Below, piece after piece: positions 41,767 through 51,092 of a DNA stretch of 64,000 nt (position 1 is its first letter; the number at the start of each line of letters is the position of its first letter). The stretch comes from UBA2357 sp041678045 (lineage in GTDB: Bacteria; Pseudomonadota; Gammaproteobacteria; Burkholderiales; Rhodocyclaceae), in NCBI GenBank assembly GCA_041678045.1, contig JBAYOV010000001.1:100947-164946 (forward strand). The letters are read 5' to 3'. The notes below the pieces were generated by a model that had not been told where the DNA came from, made no database searches, and was given only the letters and a program-made list of their open reading frames with translations. The position numbers were made by a program, and so were the translations under genes.

Positions 41767-43005
41767 ATGCCCGTAAATTACTCGACGCCCGATGCCTCGG
41801 AACTTCATCCGGTCAGCGGGGTGCAGCTTGGCGTGGCCGAAGCCGGCATCCGCAAGCACAACCGCCGCGACCTGACCCTGATCCAGCTCGACGAGGGTAG
41901 CCGTGTGGCGGGGGTGTTCACCCGCAACCGCTTCTGTGCCGCGCCGGTGCAGCTGTGCCGCAAGCACTTGCCCGAGGGGCATATTCGTGCGTTGGTGATC
42001 AATACCGGGGTGGCCAATGCCGGTACCGGCGCCGAAGGCCTGGCTGCCGCGCAGCGCACCTGCCAGGCGGTGGCCGAGTTGATGGAGATTGCGCCCGAAC
42101 AGGTGCTGCCGTTCTCCACCGGGGTGATTCTGGAGCCCCTGCCGGTCGAGCGCCTGGTGGCCGGACTGCCTGCGGCGGCGGCCGCGCTGCGCAAGGACGG
42201 CTGGCACGATGCGGCGCATGCGATCATGACCACCGACACGGTGGCCAAGGCTGTGTCGCGCACGGTGGACATCGATGGCCGGCAGGTGACCATCACCGGC
42301 ATCAGCAAGGGGGCCGGCATGATCAAGCCCAACATGGCGACAATGCTTGGTTTTGTGGCTACCGATGCCCATGTTTCGCAGGCGCTGCTCGACCGTCTGG
42401 TGGTGGAAGCGGCCGACCTGTCGTTCAACAGCATCACGGTGGATGGGGACACCTCCACCAACGACTCCTTCATCCTGATGGCCACCGGGCAGGCCGAGCA
42501 TGCGGAACTGATCGACGAGGCCAGCGCCGCCTACCAGCAGTTGCGCGAAGCGGTGATCGATGTGTCGGTCAGGCTGGCGCAGGCGATTGTGCGCGATGGC
42601 GAAGGGGCGACGAAGTTCATGTCCATCCAGGTCGAAGGCGGACGCGACCGTGAGGAGTGCCGCAAGGTGGCCTATGCGGTGGCACATTCTCCGCTGGTGA
42701 AGACGGCGTTCTTTGCCTCCGATCCCAATCTGGGCCGCATCCTCGCGGCCATCGGTTATGCCGGCATCGAAGATCTGGACGTGTCGTCGATCCGGGTGTG
42801 GCTGGGAAATGACAGCGAGTCGGTGCTGGTCGCCGAGCAGGGCGGTCGTGCGAGCGCCTACCGCGAGGAAGACGGCGCGCGCCTCATGGCGGGGGCCGAG
42901 ATCACCGTCCGCGTCGATCTGGCCCGTGGCGCACACACGGCCACCGTGTGGACCTGCGACTTTTCGTATGACTATGTGAAGATCAACGCGGACTATCGCT
43001 CCTGA
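41767..43005 (+). CDS. argJ: Bifunctional glutamate N-acetyltransferase / ornithine acetyltransferase
   Basis: A 412-residue Ntn-type enzyme that recycles the acetyl group in arginine synthesis by moving it from N-acetylornithine to glutamate. It is made as a precursor that cleaves itself at A191-T192 in GAGMIKPNMATMLGF, with T192 as nucleophile. Other landmarks are GVFTRNRFCAAPVQLC, LVINTGVANAGTG, PFSTGVILEPLP and FFASDPNLGRILAAIGYAG. The conserved C-terminal VKINADYRS is present. ATG 41767 gives the standard MPVNY start. Confidence 0.97.
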   Translation: MPVNYSTPDASELHPVSGVQLGVAEAGIRKHNRRDLTLIQLDEGSRVAGVFTRNRFCAAPVQLCRKHLPEGHIRALVINTGVANAGTGAEGLAAAQRTCQAVAELMEIAPEQVLPFSTGVILEPLPVERLVAGLPAAAAALRKDGWHDAAHAIMTTDTVAKAVSRTVDIDGRQVTITGISKGAGMIKPNMATMLGFVATDAHVSQALLDRLVVEAADLSFNSITVDGDTSTNDSFILMATGQAEHAELIDEASAAYQQLREAVIDVSVRLAQAIVRDGEGATKFMSIQVEGGRDREECRKVAYAVAHSPLVKTAFFASDPNLGRILAAIGYAGIEDLDVSSIRVWLGNDSESVLVAEQGGRASAYREEDGARLMAGAEITVRVDLARGAHTATVWTCDFSYDYVKINADYRS

Positions 43006-43035
43006 TCCTCACACCGCCTGCCGGCCGGCCCGGGC

Positions 43036-43431
43036 TCAGTTCAGCACACCGGGCACGGCCAGCGTGAAGGGGGCGATCGGGGCATCGAAGCGGTAGCCGT
43101 CTTCGGCCTGCATCTGGTAGCTGCCCTGCATTGCACCCACCGGCGTTTCCAGCACCGAGCCGCTGGTGTAGCGGAACTGTTCGCCGGGGGCGAGGTGCGG
43201 CTTTTCACCGATCACGCCTTCGCCCTTCACTTCCTGTCGGCTGCCCGTGCCGTCGGTGATGATCCAGTGGCGACCGAGCAGGGTGGCGGGCACCGCTCCG
43301 GTGTTGGTGATGGTGATGTGGTAGGCAAACACATAACGCTTTTCATCCGGATCGGACTGGCTCTCGATGTACTCGGCCACTGCCTGTACCTGAATCCGGT
43401 ATTTCGTGTCCTCAAGCCTGGTGCTGTTCAT
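43036..43431 (-). CDS. apaG: ApaG (Co2+/Mg2+ efflux-associated, DUF525)
   Basis: 131 residues forming a fibronectin-III-like beta sandwich. Family stretches are IQVQAVAEYIESQSDPDEKRYVFAYHITITNTG, LLGRHWIITDGTG, VKGEGVIGEKPHLAPGEQFRYTSG and PVGAMQGSYQMQAEDG. Loss affects cobalt resistance in Salmonella, and the fold is shared with eukaryotic F-box partners; the biochemical role is unclear. It is convergent with argJ and divergent from purB. Confidence 0.93.
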   Translation of the reverse strand: MNSTRLEDTKYRIQVQAVAEYIESQSDPDEKRYVFAYHITITNTGAVPATLLGRHWIITDGTGSRQEVKGEGVIGEKPHLAPGEQFRYTSGSVLETPVGAMQGSYQMQAEDGYRFDAPIAPFTLAVPGVLN

Positions 43432-43472
43432 CTCGCGGGCATCCTCTGTCAGCCTTTATCGTCTTTGAGCGG

Positions 43473-43478
43473 TAAAAT
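43473..43478 (+). promoter_or_regulatory. -10 element (TAAAAT) of purB
   Basis: GGTAAAATAGCAC places TAAAAT 26 bases before the purB ATG, within the 72-base gap between the divergent apaG and purB starts. Confidence 0.5.
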
Positions 43479-43503
43479 AGCACTTTTGTCAGGAAATTTC
43501 GTC

Positions 43504-44871
43504 ATGACCATTTCGCCGCTTGTTGCGCTTTCTCCGCTCGATGGCCGTTATCACGGCAAGGTTGCCGGCTTGCGTGAGCATTTTTCCGAGCATGGACTGA
43601 TTCGCAACCGGGTGCGGGTCGAGGTCGAGTGGCTCAAGGCGCTCGCTGCCGAACCCGCGCTGGCCGAGATTGCACCGTTCTCCGAAGCCACCCGCGCGGA
43701 ACTCGACCAGGTCGTGAACACTTTCTCCACCGAGGACGGCGAGGCGGTGAAGGCCATCGAGGCGACCACCAATCACGATGTGAAAGCCATGGAATACTGG
43801 CTCAAGCAGCGTCTGGCACACAATGCCGAAGTCACCAAAGTGTCGGAGTTCATTCACTTTGCGTGCACCTCCGAAGACATCAACAACACTTCGCATGCCC
43901 TGATGCTGCGCCAGGGGCGTGACGAGGTGCTGCTGCCGGCGCTCGACGGGGTGATTGCCCGCTTCCGCGACCTGGCTCATCAACTGGCCGACCTGCCGAT
44001 GCTCTCGCGCACACACGGCCAGCCGGCCAGCCCGACCACGCTGGGCAAGGAAATGGCCAACATCGCCGCGCGCCTGCTGCGTGCCCGGGCGAGCATTGCC
44101 GGGGTGTCGCTCACCGCGAAGTTCAACGGTGCCGTCGGCAACTACAATGCCCACCTTTCCGCCTGGCCCGAGTTTGACTGGGAAGGCTTCAATCGCCGCT
44201 TCATCGAATCGCTGGGCCTGGAGTTCAATCCCTACACCATCCAGATCGAGCCGCACGATGCCATGGCCGAGCTGTTCGATGCCACGGCCCGCGCCAACAC
44301 CATCCTGCTCGATGCCTGCCGTGACATCTGGATGTACATCTCGCTGGGCTACTTCAAGCAGAAGCTGAAGGAAGGCGAGGTGGGCTCCTCCACCATGCCG
44401 CACAAGGTCAATCCGATCGACTTCGAGAATGCGGAAGGCAACCTGGGGATTGCGAACGCTGTGCTGCGCCACTTCTCCGAAAAGCTGCCGGTGTCACGCA
44501 TGCAGCGCGACCTGACCGATTCCACCGTGCTGCGCAACATGGGCGTGGGCTTTGGCCATACCGTGCTGGCGCTCGATGCCTGCCTGCGCGGTCTGAACAA
44601 GCTCGAAGCCGATCCGCAGCGCCTGGCGGCCGATCTGGACCAGGCGTGGGAGGTGCTCGCCGAGCCGGTGCAGACGGTGATGCGCCGTTTCGCGATCGAG
44701 AACCCGTATGAGCAACTCAAGGCCATGACCCGTGGCAAGGGCATCACCCGTGAGGCGCTGCACGACTTCATCCGCACGCTGGCGATCCCGGAGCACGACC
44801 GCGCGCGCCTGCTCGCGATGACGCCGGCCAGCTATGCCGGCAAGGCCGCCGAGCTGGCGCGGCGCATCTGA
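43504..44871 (+). CDS. purB: Adenylosuccinate lyase
   Basis: A 455-residue fumarase/aspartase-superfamily enzyme catalysing two steps of purine synthesis (SAICAR cleavage and adenylosuccinate to AMP). Motifs are LSPLDGRYHGKV, TNHDVKAMEYWL, FIHFACTSEDINNTSHALML, RTHGQPASPTTLGKEMAN, and the signature GSSTMPHKVNPIDFENAEGN with the catalytic serine loop. Length matches E. coli PurB. Confidence 0.98.
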   Translation: MTISPLVALSPLDGRYHGKVAGLREHFSEHGLIRNRVRVEVEWLKALAAEPALAEIAPFSEATRAELDQVVNTFSTEDGEAVKAIEATTNHDVKAMEYWLKQRLAHNAEVTKVSEFIHFACTSEDINNTSHALMLRQGRDEVLLPALDGVIARFRDLAHQLADLPMLSRTHGQPASPTTLGKEMANIAARLLRARASIAGVSLTAKFNGAVGNYNAHLSAWPEFDWEGFNRRFIESLGLEFNPYTIQIEPHDAMAELFDATARANTILLDACRDIWMYISLGYFKQKLKEGEVGSSTMPHKVNPIDFENAEGNLGIANAVLRHFSEKLPVSRMQRDLTDSTVLRNMGVGFGHTVLALDACLRGLNKLEADPQRLAADLDQAWEVLAEPVQTVMRRFAIENPYEQLKAMTRGKGITREALHDFIRTLAIPEHDRARLLAMTPASYAGKAAELARRI

Positions 44872-44891
44872 AGGCTCACGGAGGACTTGCG

Positions 44892-45209
44892 ATGGCATTT
44901 GCCGACACACTGAAAAGCCTGCCCAAGGTGTCGCACCTTGAGGCGCTGAGCCTGATCGACGCGACCGGGGCCGTGGTGGCCAGCATCGAGAACAAGCCGG
45001 GGCAGGCGGGTTCTCTTGTGGTGTACAACCATCTCGCCCAGCTGTACGGTGCGATCACCCCTGAAGCGGCAAAGAAGGGGCTTGAGCTGTACGCCGAGCA
45101 CACCGAGGATGCGCGTGCCCAACCCGGCAAGCATCCCAACATCGACCGCCTGTTCGGGCTCATCGAGCGCAACGAAACCCTGCGCATCAAGCAGGTGTTT
45201 GCGGTCTGA
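44892..45209 (+). CDS. DUF2322-like conserved protein
   Basis: 105 residues, no signal peptide or membrane helix. From memory it resembles DUF2322 (MAFADTLKSLP, SLIDATGAVVASIENKPGQAGSLVVYNHLAQ, LYAEHTEDARAQPGKHPNIDRL). The function is unknown. GGAGG eight bases before the ATG supports translation. It follows purB by 20 bases and ends just before a strong terminator, so it is probably the last gene of a purB transcript. Confidence 0.7.
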   Translation: MAFADTLKSLPKVSHLEALSLIDATGAVVASIENKPGQAGSLVVYNHLAQLYGAITPEAAKKGLELYAEHTEDARAQPGKHPNIDRLFGLIERNETLRIKQVFAV

Positions 45210-45240
45210 GCCGGCACGAAGCGATACTGCGCCGTTCATG

Positions 45241-45269
45241 AAAAAAGCACCCTGAGCGGGTGCTTTTTT
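45241..45269. terminator. Bidirectional intrinsic terminator between the DUF2322-like gene and secF
   Basis: AAAAAAGCACCC and GGGTGCTTTTTT pair perfectly around a 5-base loop TGAGC. A- and T-runs on both sides make it work for both converging transcripts. Confidence 0.93.
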
Positions 45270-45311
45270 GTGGGTGCGTATTGATTGCTTGAAGGGATTT
45301 TCTTGAGGGCG

Positions 45312-46244
45312 TCAGACGACGGCTTCTTCCTTTTCCTTCTTCGGCTTCACGAACTGCTCGCGAGATACGCCGAGCCACATGACCAGCGGGCTGGAAACCA
45401 GCATCGAGGAGTACATGCCAAAGATGATGCTGATGGCCAGGGCGAGCGAGAAGTAATGCAGGGTCTCGCCACCGAACAGCAGCATGGTGAACACCACCAT
45501 CAAAGTGGTGGTGTGGGTGATGACGGTGCGGGAAATCACCCGTGTAATGGCGTGGCTGATCACTTCGGGCGTGGTCATGCCACGCCGTTTCTGGAAGGTT
45601 TCGCGCACACGGTCGAACACGATCACCGTTTCGTTCACCGAATAGCCCAGCGCGGCCAGAATCGCGGCCAGCACCGGCAGGGAGAAGTCCCACTGGAACA
45701 GCGCAAAGAAGCCCAGGATCACGATCATGTCGTGCAGGATCGCGACAATCGCCGCCACCGCAAAGCGCCACTCGAAGCGCAGCGCCAGGTAGATCATGAT
45801 GCCGATGAGCACGAACAGCAGCGCCAGCGCCCCCTCTTCGGCCAGCTCCTCGCCGACCTGCGGGCCGACGTACTCGGCCCGACGCAGTTCGGGTGTGGGC
45901 CCGTCCATCGCCTGCAGGGCCGTCATCACGGTTTCCGAAATGCGGGTCGAGTCCATGTCCGCGCGGGTCGGCAGGCGTACCAGCACATCGCGGGCGCTGC
46001 CAAAGTGCTGCACCTGCGCATCGCTGTAGCCCTGCTGCACGAGCACCTGCCGGATGGGTTCGACCTGGACCACCTCGGGGTAATTCACCTCGATCAGTGT
46101 GCCGCCGGTGAATTCCACCGACAGGTTCAGACCGCGTGTGGCGATGAAAAAGATCGCCAGCACCACGGTCAGGATGGAGAAGATGTTGAACTTCAGCGCA
46201 TGGCGCATGAAGGGAATGTCATTCCTGACCTTGAAAAATTCCAT
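45312..46244 (-). CDS. secF: Protein translocase subunit SecF
   Basis: A 310-residue membrane protein with six helices, partner of SecD in using the proton-motive force to pull proteins across the membrane. It has the N-terminal MEFFKVRNDIPFMRHALKFN, the SecF signature DFTGGT-type VEFTGGTLIEV, the periplasmic P4 domain, and the conserved YSVNETVIVFDRVRETFQKRRG in the C-terminal half. It lies 27 bases after secD and ends at the shared terminator. Confidence 0.97.
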   Translation of the reverse strand: MEFFKVRNDIPFMRHALKFNIFSILTVVLAIFFIATRGLNLSVEFTGGTLIEVNYPEVVQVEPIRQVLVQQGYSDAQVQHFGSARDVLVRLPTRADMDSTRISETVMTALQAMDGPTPELRRAEYVGPQVGEELAEEGALALLFVLIGIMIYLALRFEWRFAVAAIVAILHDMIVILGFFALFQWDFSLPVLAAILAALGYSVNETVIVFDRVRETFQKRRGMTTPEVISHAITRVISRTVITHTTTLMVVFTMLLFGGETLHYFSLALAISIIFGMYSSMLVSSPLVMWLGVSREQFVKPKKEKEEAVV

Positions 46245-46271
46245 TGCAATCGTTCCTTTGCCGTTGCGGGA

Positions 46272-48110
46272 TCAGCCAATGCGCACTTTCTGGATCTTGC
46301 GCTGACGGCCATATACGAGATTGACCAGCATGCGCGACACCAGCACGGCGCTGAACACCGAAGTCAGGATGCCCAGGCACAGCACCACCGCAAAGCCGCG
46401 CACCGGTCCGGAGCCGAACACGAGCAGCGCGATGCCGGCGATGAAGGTGGTGATGTTGGCATCGAGAATGGTGTCGAAGGCGCGTTCGTAACCGGCATTG
46501 ATCGCAGCCTGGGGGGACACTCCGTTGCGCAACTCCTCGCGTATGCGTTCGTTGATCAGCACGTTGGCGTCGATGGCCATGCCCAGGGTGAGGGCGATGG
46601 CGGCAATGCCGGGCAGGGTGAGGGTGGCCTGAAGCAGCGACAGCAGCGCGATCAGCAGCACCAGGTTGGCGGCGAGCGCGGTGACCGAAATCAGGCCGAT
46701 CGTCGAGTAATACACCGCGATGAACACTGCAATCGCAACCATGCCCCACATCACCGAGTTGAAGCCCCGCGCAATATTCTCGGCGCCGAGGCTTGGGCCG
46801 ACGGTGCGTTCCTCGATGATGTCCATCGGAGCGGCAAGGCTGCCGGCACGCAGCAGCAGGGCCACGTCGTTGGCTTCGGTGGTGGTCATGCGGCCGGAAA
46901 TCTGCACCCGGCCACCACCGATCTCGGTGCGGATCACCGGGGCGGTGACCACTTCACCCTTGCCCTTTTCGATCAGCAGGATGGCCATGCGCTTGCCGAC
47001 GTTCTCGCGGGTGATGTCGCGGAAGATGCGTGCTCCGGCCGAGTCCAGCGTCAGATGCACTGCCGGCTCGTTGGTCTGTCCGTCGAAGCCCGGCTGGGCA
47101 TCGGTGAGCCGGTCGCCAGTGAGCATCACCTGATTGCGCACCAGCAGGGGGGCGCCGCCACGTTCGGTATACAGCTCGGTGCCGAAGGGCACCTGTCCGT
47201 TGAGCGCCGCTTCGAGGGCGCCGGGCGAGTCATCGACCATGCGCACTTCCAGCGTGGCGGTACGGCCGAGAATGTCCTTGGCCTTGGCGACATCCTGCAC
47301 GCCGGGCAGTTGCACCACGATGCGGTCGGCGCCCTGCTGCTGGATCACCGGTTCGGCCACGCCCAGCTCGTTGATCCGGTTGTGCAGGGTGGTGATGTTC
47401 TGTTTCAGGGCAAACTCACGAATGGTCAGCTGGGCCTGCGGGGTGAGCGTGGCGATCAGCTTCAGGTCGCCCGGGCCGTCGTCCCGGTCGGCCAGCTGGA
47501 GTTCGTTGCTGTTGTTGGTGATCGCACGCCGGGCGGCGTCACGCTGCTCCGCATCGCGGAAGCGCAGGTGGATGCTGTTGCCGTCCCGGTTGATGCCGGC
47601 ATGGCGCACGCTGCGGTCGCGCATCAGGGTGCGCAGGTCGCCCGCAGTGGAGTCCAGACGCTTGGTGAGGGCGCCCTCCATGTCCACCTGGAGCAGGAAA
47701 TGCACCCCGCCACGCAGGTCCAGGCCCAGATACATCGGCAGGGCCTTGATCGAGGTCAGCCACGCGGGAGAGGCGGGCAGCAGGTTGAGGGCAACCACAT
47801 AGGTCGGGTCGCTGGGGTCGGGGTTGAGGGCGCCTTCGATCACATCGCGGGCGCGCAGCTGATCGTCGGTGCCGTCGAAACGAAAGCGCAGGCTGTTCGC
47901 ATCCGCAAGCTGGCCGGTATGCGTGATGCCGGCCTCGCGCAATGCGGTTTCGATGGGGGCGACCAGACTGGTGTCCAGTTTGACGGTTGCCTTGCCGCTC
48001 GAAACCTGGACTGCCGGCACTTCGCCATAGAAATTCGGGAGGGTGTAGATCAGGCCGAAGAACAGGACCAGACCAATGAGAATGTTCTTCCAGAGCGGAT
48101 AGCGATTCAT
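46272..48110 (-). CDS. secD: Protein translocase subunit SecD
   Basis: A 612-residue membrane protein: N-terminal helix (WKNILIGLVLFFGLIYTLP), the LGLDLRGGVHFLLQVDME motif, a large periplasmic P1 domain, and five C-terminal helices with ALTLGMAIDANVLINERIREELRNG and the region GFAVVLCLGILTSVFSAVLVSR. SecD and SecF work with YajC, encoded directly upstream. Length matches E. coli SecD (615). Confidence 0.97.
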   Translation of the reverse strand: MNRYPLWKNILIGLVLFFGLIYTLPNFYGEVPAVQVSSGKATVKLDTSLVAPIETALREAGITHTGQLADANSLRFRFDGTDDQLRARDVIEGALNPDPSDPTYVVALNLLPASPAWLTSIKALPMYLGLDLRGGVHFLLQVDMEGALTKRLDSTAGDLRTLMRDRSVRHAGINRDGNSIHLRFRDAEQRDAARRAITNNSNELQLADRDDGPGDLKLIATLTPQAQLTIREFALKQNITTLHNRINELGVAEPVIQQQGADRIVVQLPGVQDVAKAKDILGRTATLEVRMVDDSPGALEAALNGQVPFGTELYTERGGAPLLVRNQVMLTGDRLTDAQPGFDGQTNEPAVHLTLDSAGARIFRDITRENVGKRMAILLIEKGKGEVVTAPVIRTEIGGGRVQISGRMTTTEANDVALLLRAGSLAAPMDIIEERTVGPSLGAENIARGFNSVMWGMVAIAVFIAVYYSTIGLISVTALAANLVLLIALLSLLQATLTLPGIAAIALTLGMAIDANVLINERIREELRNGVSPQAAINAGYERAFDTILDANITTFIAGIALLVFGSGPVRGFAVVLCLGILTSVFSAVLVSRMLVNLVYGRQRKIQKVRIG

Positions 48111-48240
48111 GTGTTGTCAGTGGGGCTAGTGGGGAGTCGGGAAGGCCGGGTCGCGGGCCTGCTGCATGCCGGAGGCAGGCGCAGGCCCGGAGGAGCGAGG
48201 GCGGCGCATGCAGTGGGTGCGCCGCCGCGTCGTGTCGACG

Positions 48241-48564
48241 TCAGAGGCTTTTCAGCGTTCCCTTGGGCAGAACGGTGGCGATGGCCTGGCGCTGCACGAC
48301 GACATTCACCTTGTCGGCGACTTCGATGTGGATGAAGTTGTCACCCAGGTCGCTCACGCGGCCGGTCAGCCCGCCCTGAGTCACCACTTCGTCGCCCTTG
48401 GCGAGTGCGGCGACCATGGCTTTGTGTTCCTTGGCACGTTTCATCTGTGGGCGGATCATCAGGAACCACAGGATGATGAACATCAGGATCAGGGGCAGCA
48501 GCCCCATCAGGCCACCGGACGGATCGCCTTGTGCGGCCTGGGCATAAGCATTGGAAATGAACAC
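48241..48564 (-). CDS. yajC: Preprotein translocase subunit YajC
   Basis: 107 residues: short periplasmic N-terminus, one helix (LMGLLPLILMFIILWFLMIRPQMKR), then a cytoplasmic beta domain (GDEVVTQGGLTGRVSDLGDNFIHIEVADKVNVVVQRQAIATVLPKGTLK). Part of the SecDF-YajC complex. It is separated from secD by 130 bases without a gene and from tgt by 65 bases. Confidence 0.97.
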   Translation of the reverse strand: MFISNAYAQAAQGDPSGGLMGLLPLILMFIILWFLMIRPQMKRAKEHKAMVAALAKGDEVVTQGGLTGRVSDLGDNFIHIEVADKVNVVVQRQAIATVLPKGTLKSL

Positions 48565-48629
48565 TCTGGAACTCCGAATGGATGAAAAAACGCTGAATTA
48601 TAACAGTACAGCCGGTTGCGCCCGACGGC

Positions 48630-49739
48630 TCACGCACCGCGTGCGCGGTCGCTGGCGAAACGCTCGCGGAAGGCCTGGAAGCGGCCATCCGCAATGGCGT
48701 CGCGCATTTCGGCGGTGAAACGCTGGTAGTAACGCAGGTTGTGGACGGTATTGAGCATGCTGCCGAGGATTTCGTTCGTTTTGTGCAGGTGATGCAAATA
48801 GGCACGGCTGAAATTGCGGCAGGTGTAGCAGTCGCAGCTTTCATCCAGCGGGCGGGTGTCCTGCCGGTGGCTGGCGTTCTTGATCTTGATGTCGCCAAAG
48901 CGGGTAAACAGCCAGCCGTTGCGTGCGTTTCGGGTGGGCATCACGCAGTCGAACATGTCGATGCCGGCGGCCACGCCTTCGACGATGTCTTCCGGCGTGC
49001 CTACGCCCATCAGGTAGCGGGGCTTGTCTGCGGGCAGGCGCGGGGCGGTGTGGGCGAGAATGCGCGCCATGTCTTCCTTGGGCTCGCCAACCGACAGGCC
49101 ACCGATCGCAAAGCCCGGAAAACCGACTTCGGTCAGGCCGGCCAGCGATTCATCGCGCAAGTCCTCGTACATGCCGCCCTGCACGATGCCGAACAGGGCG
49201 TTCGGGTTGCCGAGCTGGTCGAAGGCATCCCGCGAGCGCTGCGCCCAGCGCAGCGACAGCTGCATGGAGCGGGCGGCTTCGTCGCGGGTGGCCGGGTAGG
49301 GCGTGCATTCGTCGAAGATCATTGCGATGTCGGAGTTGAGCACCGTCTGGATGCGCATCGACTCCTCCGGGGTCAGGAACAGCCGCGCACCATCGATGGG
49401 CGAGGCGAACTTCACGCCTTCCTCGGTGATCTTGCGCAGCGCCCCCAGGCTGAACACCTGAAAACCACCCGAGTCGGTGAGGATCGGCTTGTCCCAGCCC
49501 ATGAAACGGTGCAGGCCTCCATGCGCAGCAATCACCTCCAGCCCCGGGCGCAGCCACAGGTGGAAGGTATTGCCCAGGCAGATTTGCGCGCCGATCTCCG
49601 ACAACGACTGTGGTGTCATGGCCTTTACCGTGCCGTAGGTGCCGACCGGCATGAAAACGGGCGTCTGCACCGTGCCATGGGCCAGGGTCAGACGGCCCCG
49701 ACGGGCCTGGCCGTCCTGCGCGAGAAGTTCAAACTGCAT
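48630..49739 (-). CDS. tgt: tRNA-guanine transglycosylase
   Basis: A 369-residue TIM-barrel enzyme that exchanges guanine-34 for preQ1 in tRNAs with GUN anticodons. Active-site regions are LTDSGGFQVFSLG, FGIVQGGMYEDLR, YLMGVGTPEDIVEG and DMFDCVMPTRNARNG. The zinc site is CDCYTCRNFSRAYLHHL. ATG 49739 gives the usual MQFELLAQDG start and overlaps the end of queA by 11 bases. The next enzyme of queuosine synthesis, QueA, is the neighbour. Confidence 0.98.
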   Translation of the reverse strand: MQFELLAQDGQARRGRLTLAHGTVQTPVFMPVGTYGTVKAMTPQSLSEIGAQICLGNTFHLWLRPGLEVIAAHGGLHRFMGWDKPILTDSGGFQVFSLGALRKITEEGVKFASPIDGARLFLTPEESMRIQTVLNSDIAMIFDECTPYPATRDEAARSMQLSLRWAQRSRDAFDQLGNPNALFGIVQGGMYEDLRDESLAGLTEVGFPGFAIGGLSVGEPKEDMARILAHTAPRLPADKPRYLMGVGTPEDIVEGVAAGIDMFDCVMPTRNARNGWLFTRFGDIKIKNASHRQDTRPLDESCDCYTCRNFSRAYLHHLHKTNEILGSMLNTVHNLRYYQRFTAEMRDAIADGRFQAFRERFASDRARGA

Positions 49740-50790
49740 CGTTGGTGTCCTGTGTGTTGCGGTGGGTGATGAACATCGCATCGCCGTAGCTGAAGAAGCG
49801 GTAGCCCCGGTCAATGGCGTGGGCGTAGGCCTGACGCATCGGCGCCATGCCCGCGAGTGCGGAGACCAGCATCAGCAGGGTGGATTTGGGCAGGTGGAAG
49901 TTGGTGATGAGCGCATCGACCACCTGAAAGCGGAAACCGGGCAGGATGAACAGTTCGGTTTCCCCGCTGCCGGCCTCCAGCGGGCCGTCCTGCGCGGCGC
50001 CCTCCAGGGCGCGCAGGCTGGTGGTCCCCACCGCAATCACCCGGCCGCCGCGTGCCCGGGTGTCGGCGATGGCCTGCACCGTGTCCTGCGGCAGCACATA
50101 GCGCTCGCGGTGCATGCGGTGCTGGCCCAGGTCATCCACGCGCACGGGCTGGAAGGTGCCCGCGCCCACATGCAGGGTCAGCCAGGCGGTGCGGATGCCG
50201 TGACCGGCCAGTCGGTCGAGCATCGCCTGATCGAAGTGCAGGCCGGCCGTGGGCGCCGCGACGGAGCCGGGGTGGCGGTTGTACACCGTCTGGTAGCGGG
50301 ATTCGTCCACCTCGTCGGCCGTGCGTTCGATGTACGGTGGCAGCGGCAGCTTGCCATGGCGCTCCAGCAGGGCTTCGAGCGGTTCGGTGTCGGGGAAGCG
50401 CAAGTGAAAGAACTCGCCCACCCGGCCCAGTACCTCGACCTCGAAGGCGTCGGCCAGGCGCAGCCGGGTGCCGGTGCCGGGGGACTTGCTTGCGCGCACC
50501 TGGGCCAGGGCCTCATGGGTGCCAACCGGCCGCTCCACCAGCACCTCCACCTTGCCGCCGGTCTGCTTGGTGCCGTGCAGTCGGGCATGAATCACCCGGG
50601 TGTCGTTGAACACCAGCAGGTCGTCCGGCCGCAGCAGGTCGGGCAGGTCGGAGAAACGGCGGTCATGCAGTTGGGTCAGCATTGGGCCGTCGAGCACCAG
50701 CAGCCGGCTGTCGGTGCGTTCGGGCAGAGGCGCCTGGGCGATCAGCGCCTCGGGCAGGGTGTAATCGAAATCGTCGAGTTTTAGTGACAT
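49729..50790 (-). CDS. queA: S-adenosylmethionine:tRNA ribosyltransferase-isomerase
   Basis: A 353-residue enzyme that transfers the ribosyl part of SAM to preQ1-tRNA, making epoxyqueuosine. Motifs are LDDFDYTLPEALIAQAPLPERTDSRLL, DDLLVFNDTRVIHARL, SVAAPTAGLHFD and NFHLPKSTLLMLVSALAG. I chose ATG 50790; the frame remains open upstream across the tRNA-Leu gene, which is not coding. The queA start lies 47 bases from the divergent tRNA-Leu gene. Confidence 0.97.
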   Translation of the reverse strand: MSLKLDDFDYTLPEALIAQAPLPERTDSRLLVLDGPMLTQLHDRRFSDLPDLLRPDDLLVFNDTRVIHARLHGTKQTGGKVEVLVERPVGTHEALAQVRASKSPGTGTRLRLADAFEVEVLGRVGEFFHLRFPDTEPLEALLERHGKLPLPPYIERTADEVDESRYQTVYNRHPGSVAAPTAGLHFDQAMLDRLAGHGIRTAWLTLHVGAGTFQPVRVDDLGQHRMHRERYVLPQDTVQAIADTRARGGRVIAVGTTSLRALEGAAQDGPLEAGSGETELFILPGFRFQVVDALITNFHLPKSTLLMLVSALAGMAPMRQAYAHAIDRGYRFFSYGDAMFITHRNTQDTNDAV

Positions 50791-50794
50791 TTGC

Positions 50795-50824
50795 TTGCTG
50801 CCCACGGGGCGTTTGTTGGATAAT
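50795..50824 (+). promoter_or_regulatory. Promoter of tRNA-Leu
   Basis: TTGCTG (50795-50800), an 18-base spacer and GATAAT (50819-50824), 13 bases before the mature tRNA 5' end. GCGC follows the -10. Confidence 0.55.
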
Positions 50825-50837
50825 GCGCAACTTCCCA

Positions 50838-50924
50838 GCCGGGATGGCGGAATCGGTAGACGCAGCGGACTCAAAATCCGCCGCTGGCGACAGTGTGAGG
50901 GTTCGAGTCCCTCTCCCGGCACCA
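50838..50924 (+). tRNA. tRNA-Leu (anticodon CAA)
   Basis: 87 bases with encoded CCA. Acceptor arm GCCGGGA pairs with TCCCGGC; the anticodon stem GCGGA/TCCGC holds loop CTCAAAA, giving anticodon CAA for UUG codons. A long variable arm (class II) and T-arm GGTTCGAGTCC are present. It is followed by a hairpin with a T-run. Confidence 0.98.
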
Positions 50925-50930
50925 TCATTT

Positions 50931-50958
50931 GTACGGAATCCATTCCGTACTGCCTTTT
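50931..50958 (+). terminator. Intrinsic terminator after tRNA-Leu
   Basis: GTACGGAAT and ATTCCGTAC form a perfect 9-bp stem with a 2-base centre, followed by TGCCTTTTTCC. Confidence 0.85.
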
Positions 50959-51092
50959 TCCTTTCCTTGATTTCCCCCCGTTCGACGCCCGCATGCAGTT
51001 ACGCTGCAGAATGTGCGACGGCTGTCCGAGAGACGCAGGGTGCGAGATTATACGTGCGAACGCATGCATCCGTGCGGGCGTGGCGCATCTGT

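Noticed and set aside
45285..48335. A 1016-codon open frame antisense to secF and secD
   Set aside because: High GC keeps antisense frames open. The translation is His/Gln/Arg-rich with no domain, while the other strand encodes intact SecF and SecD.
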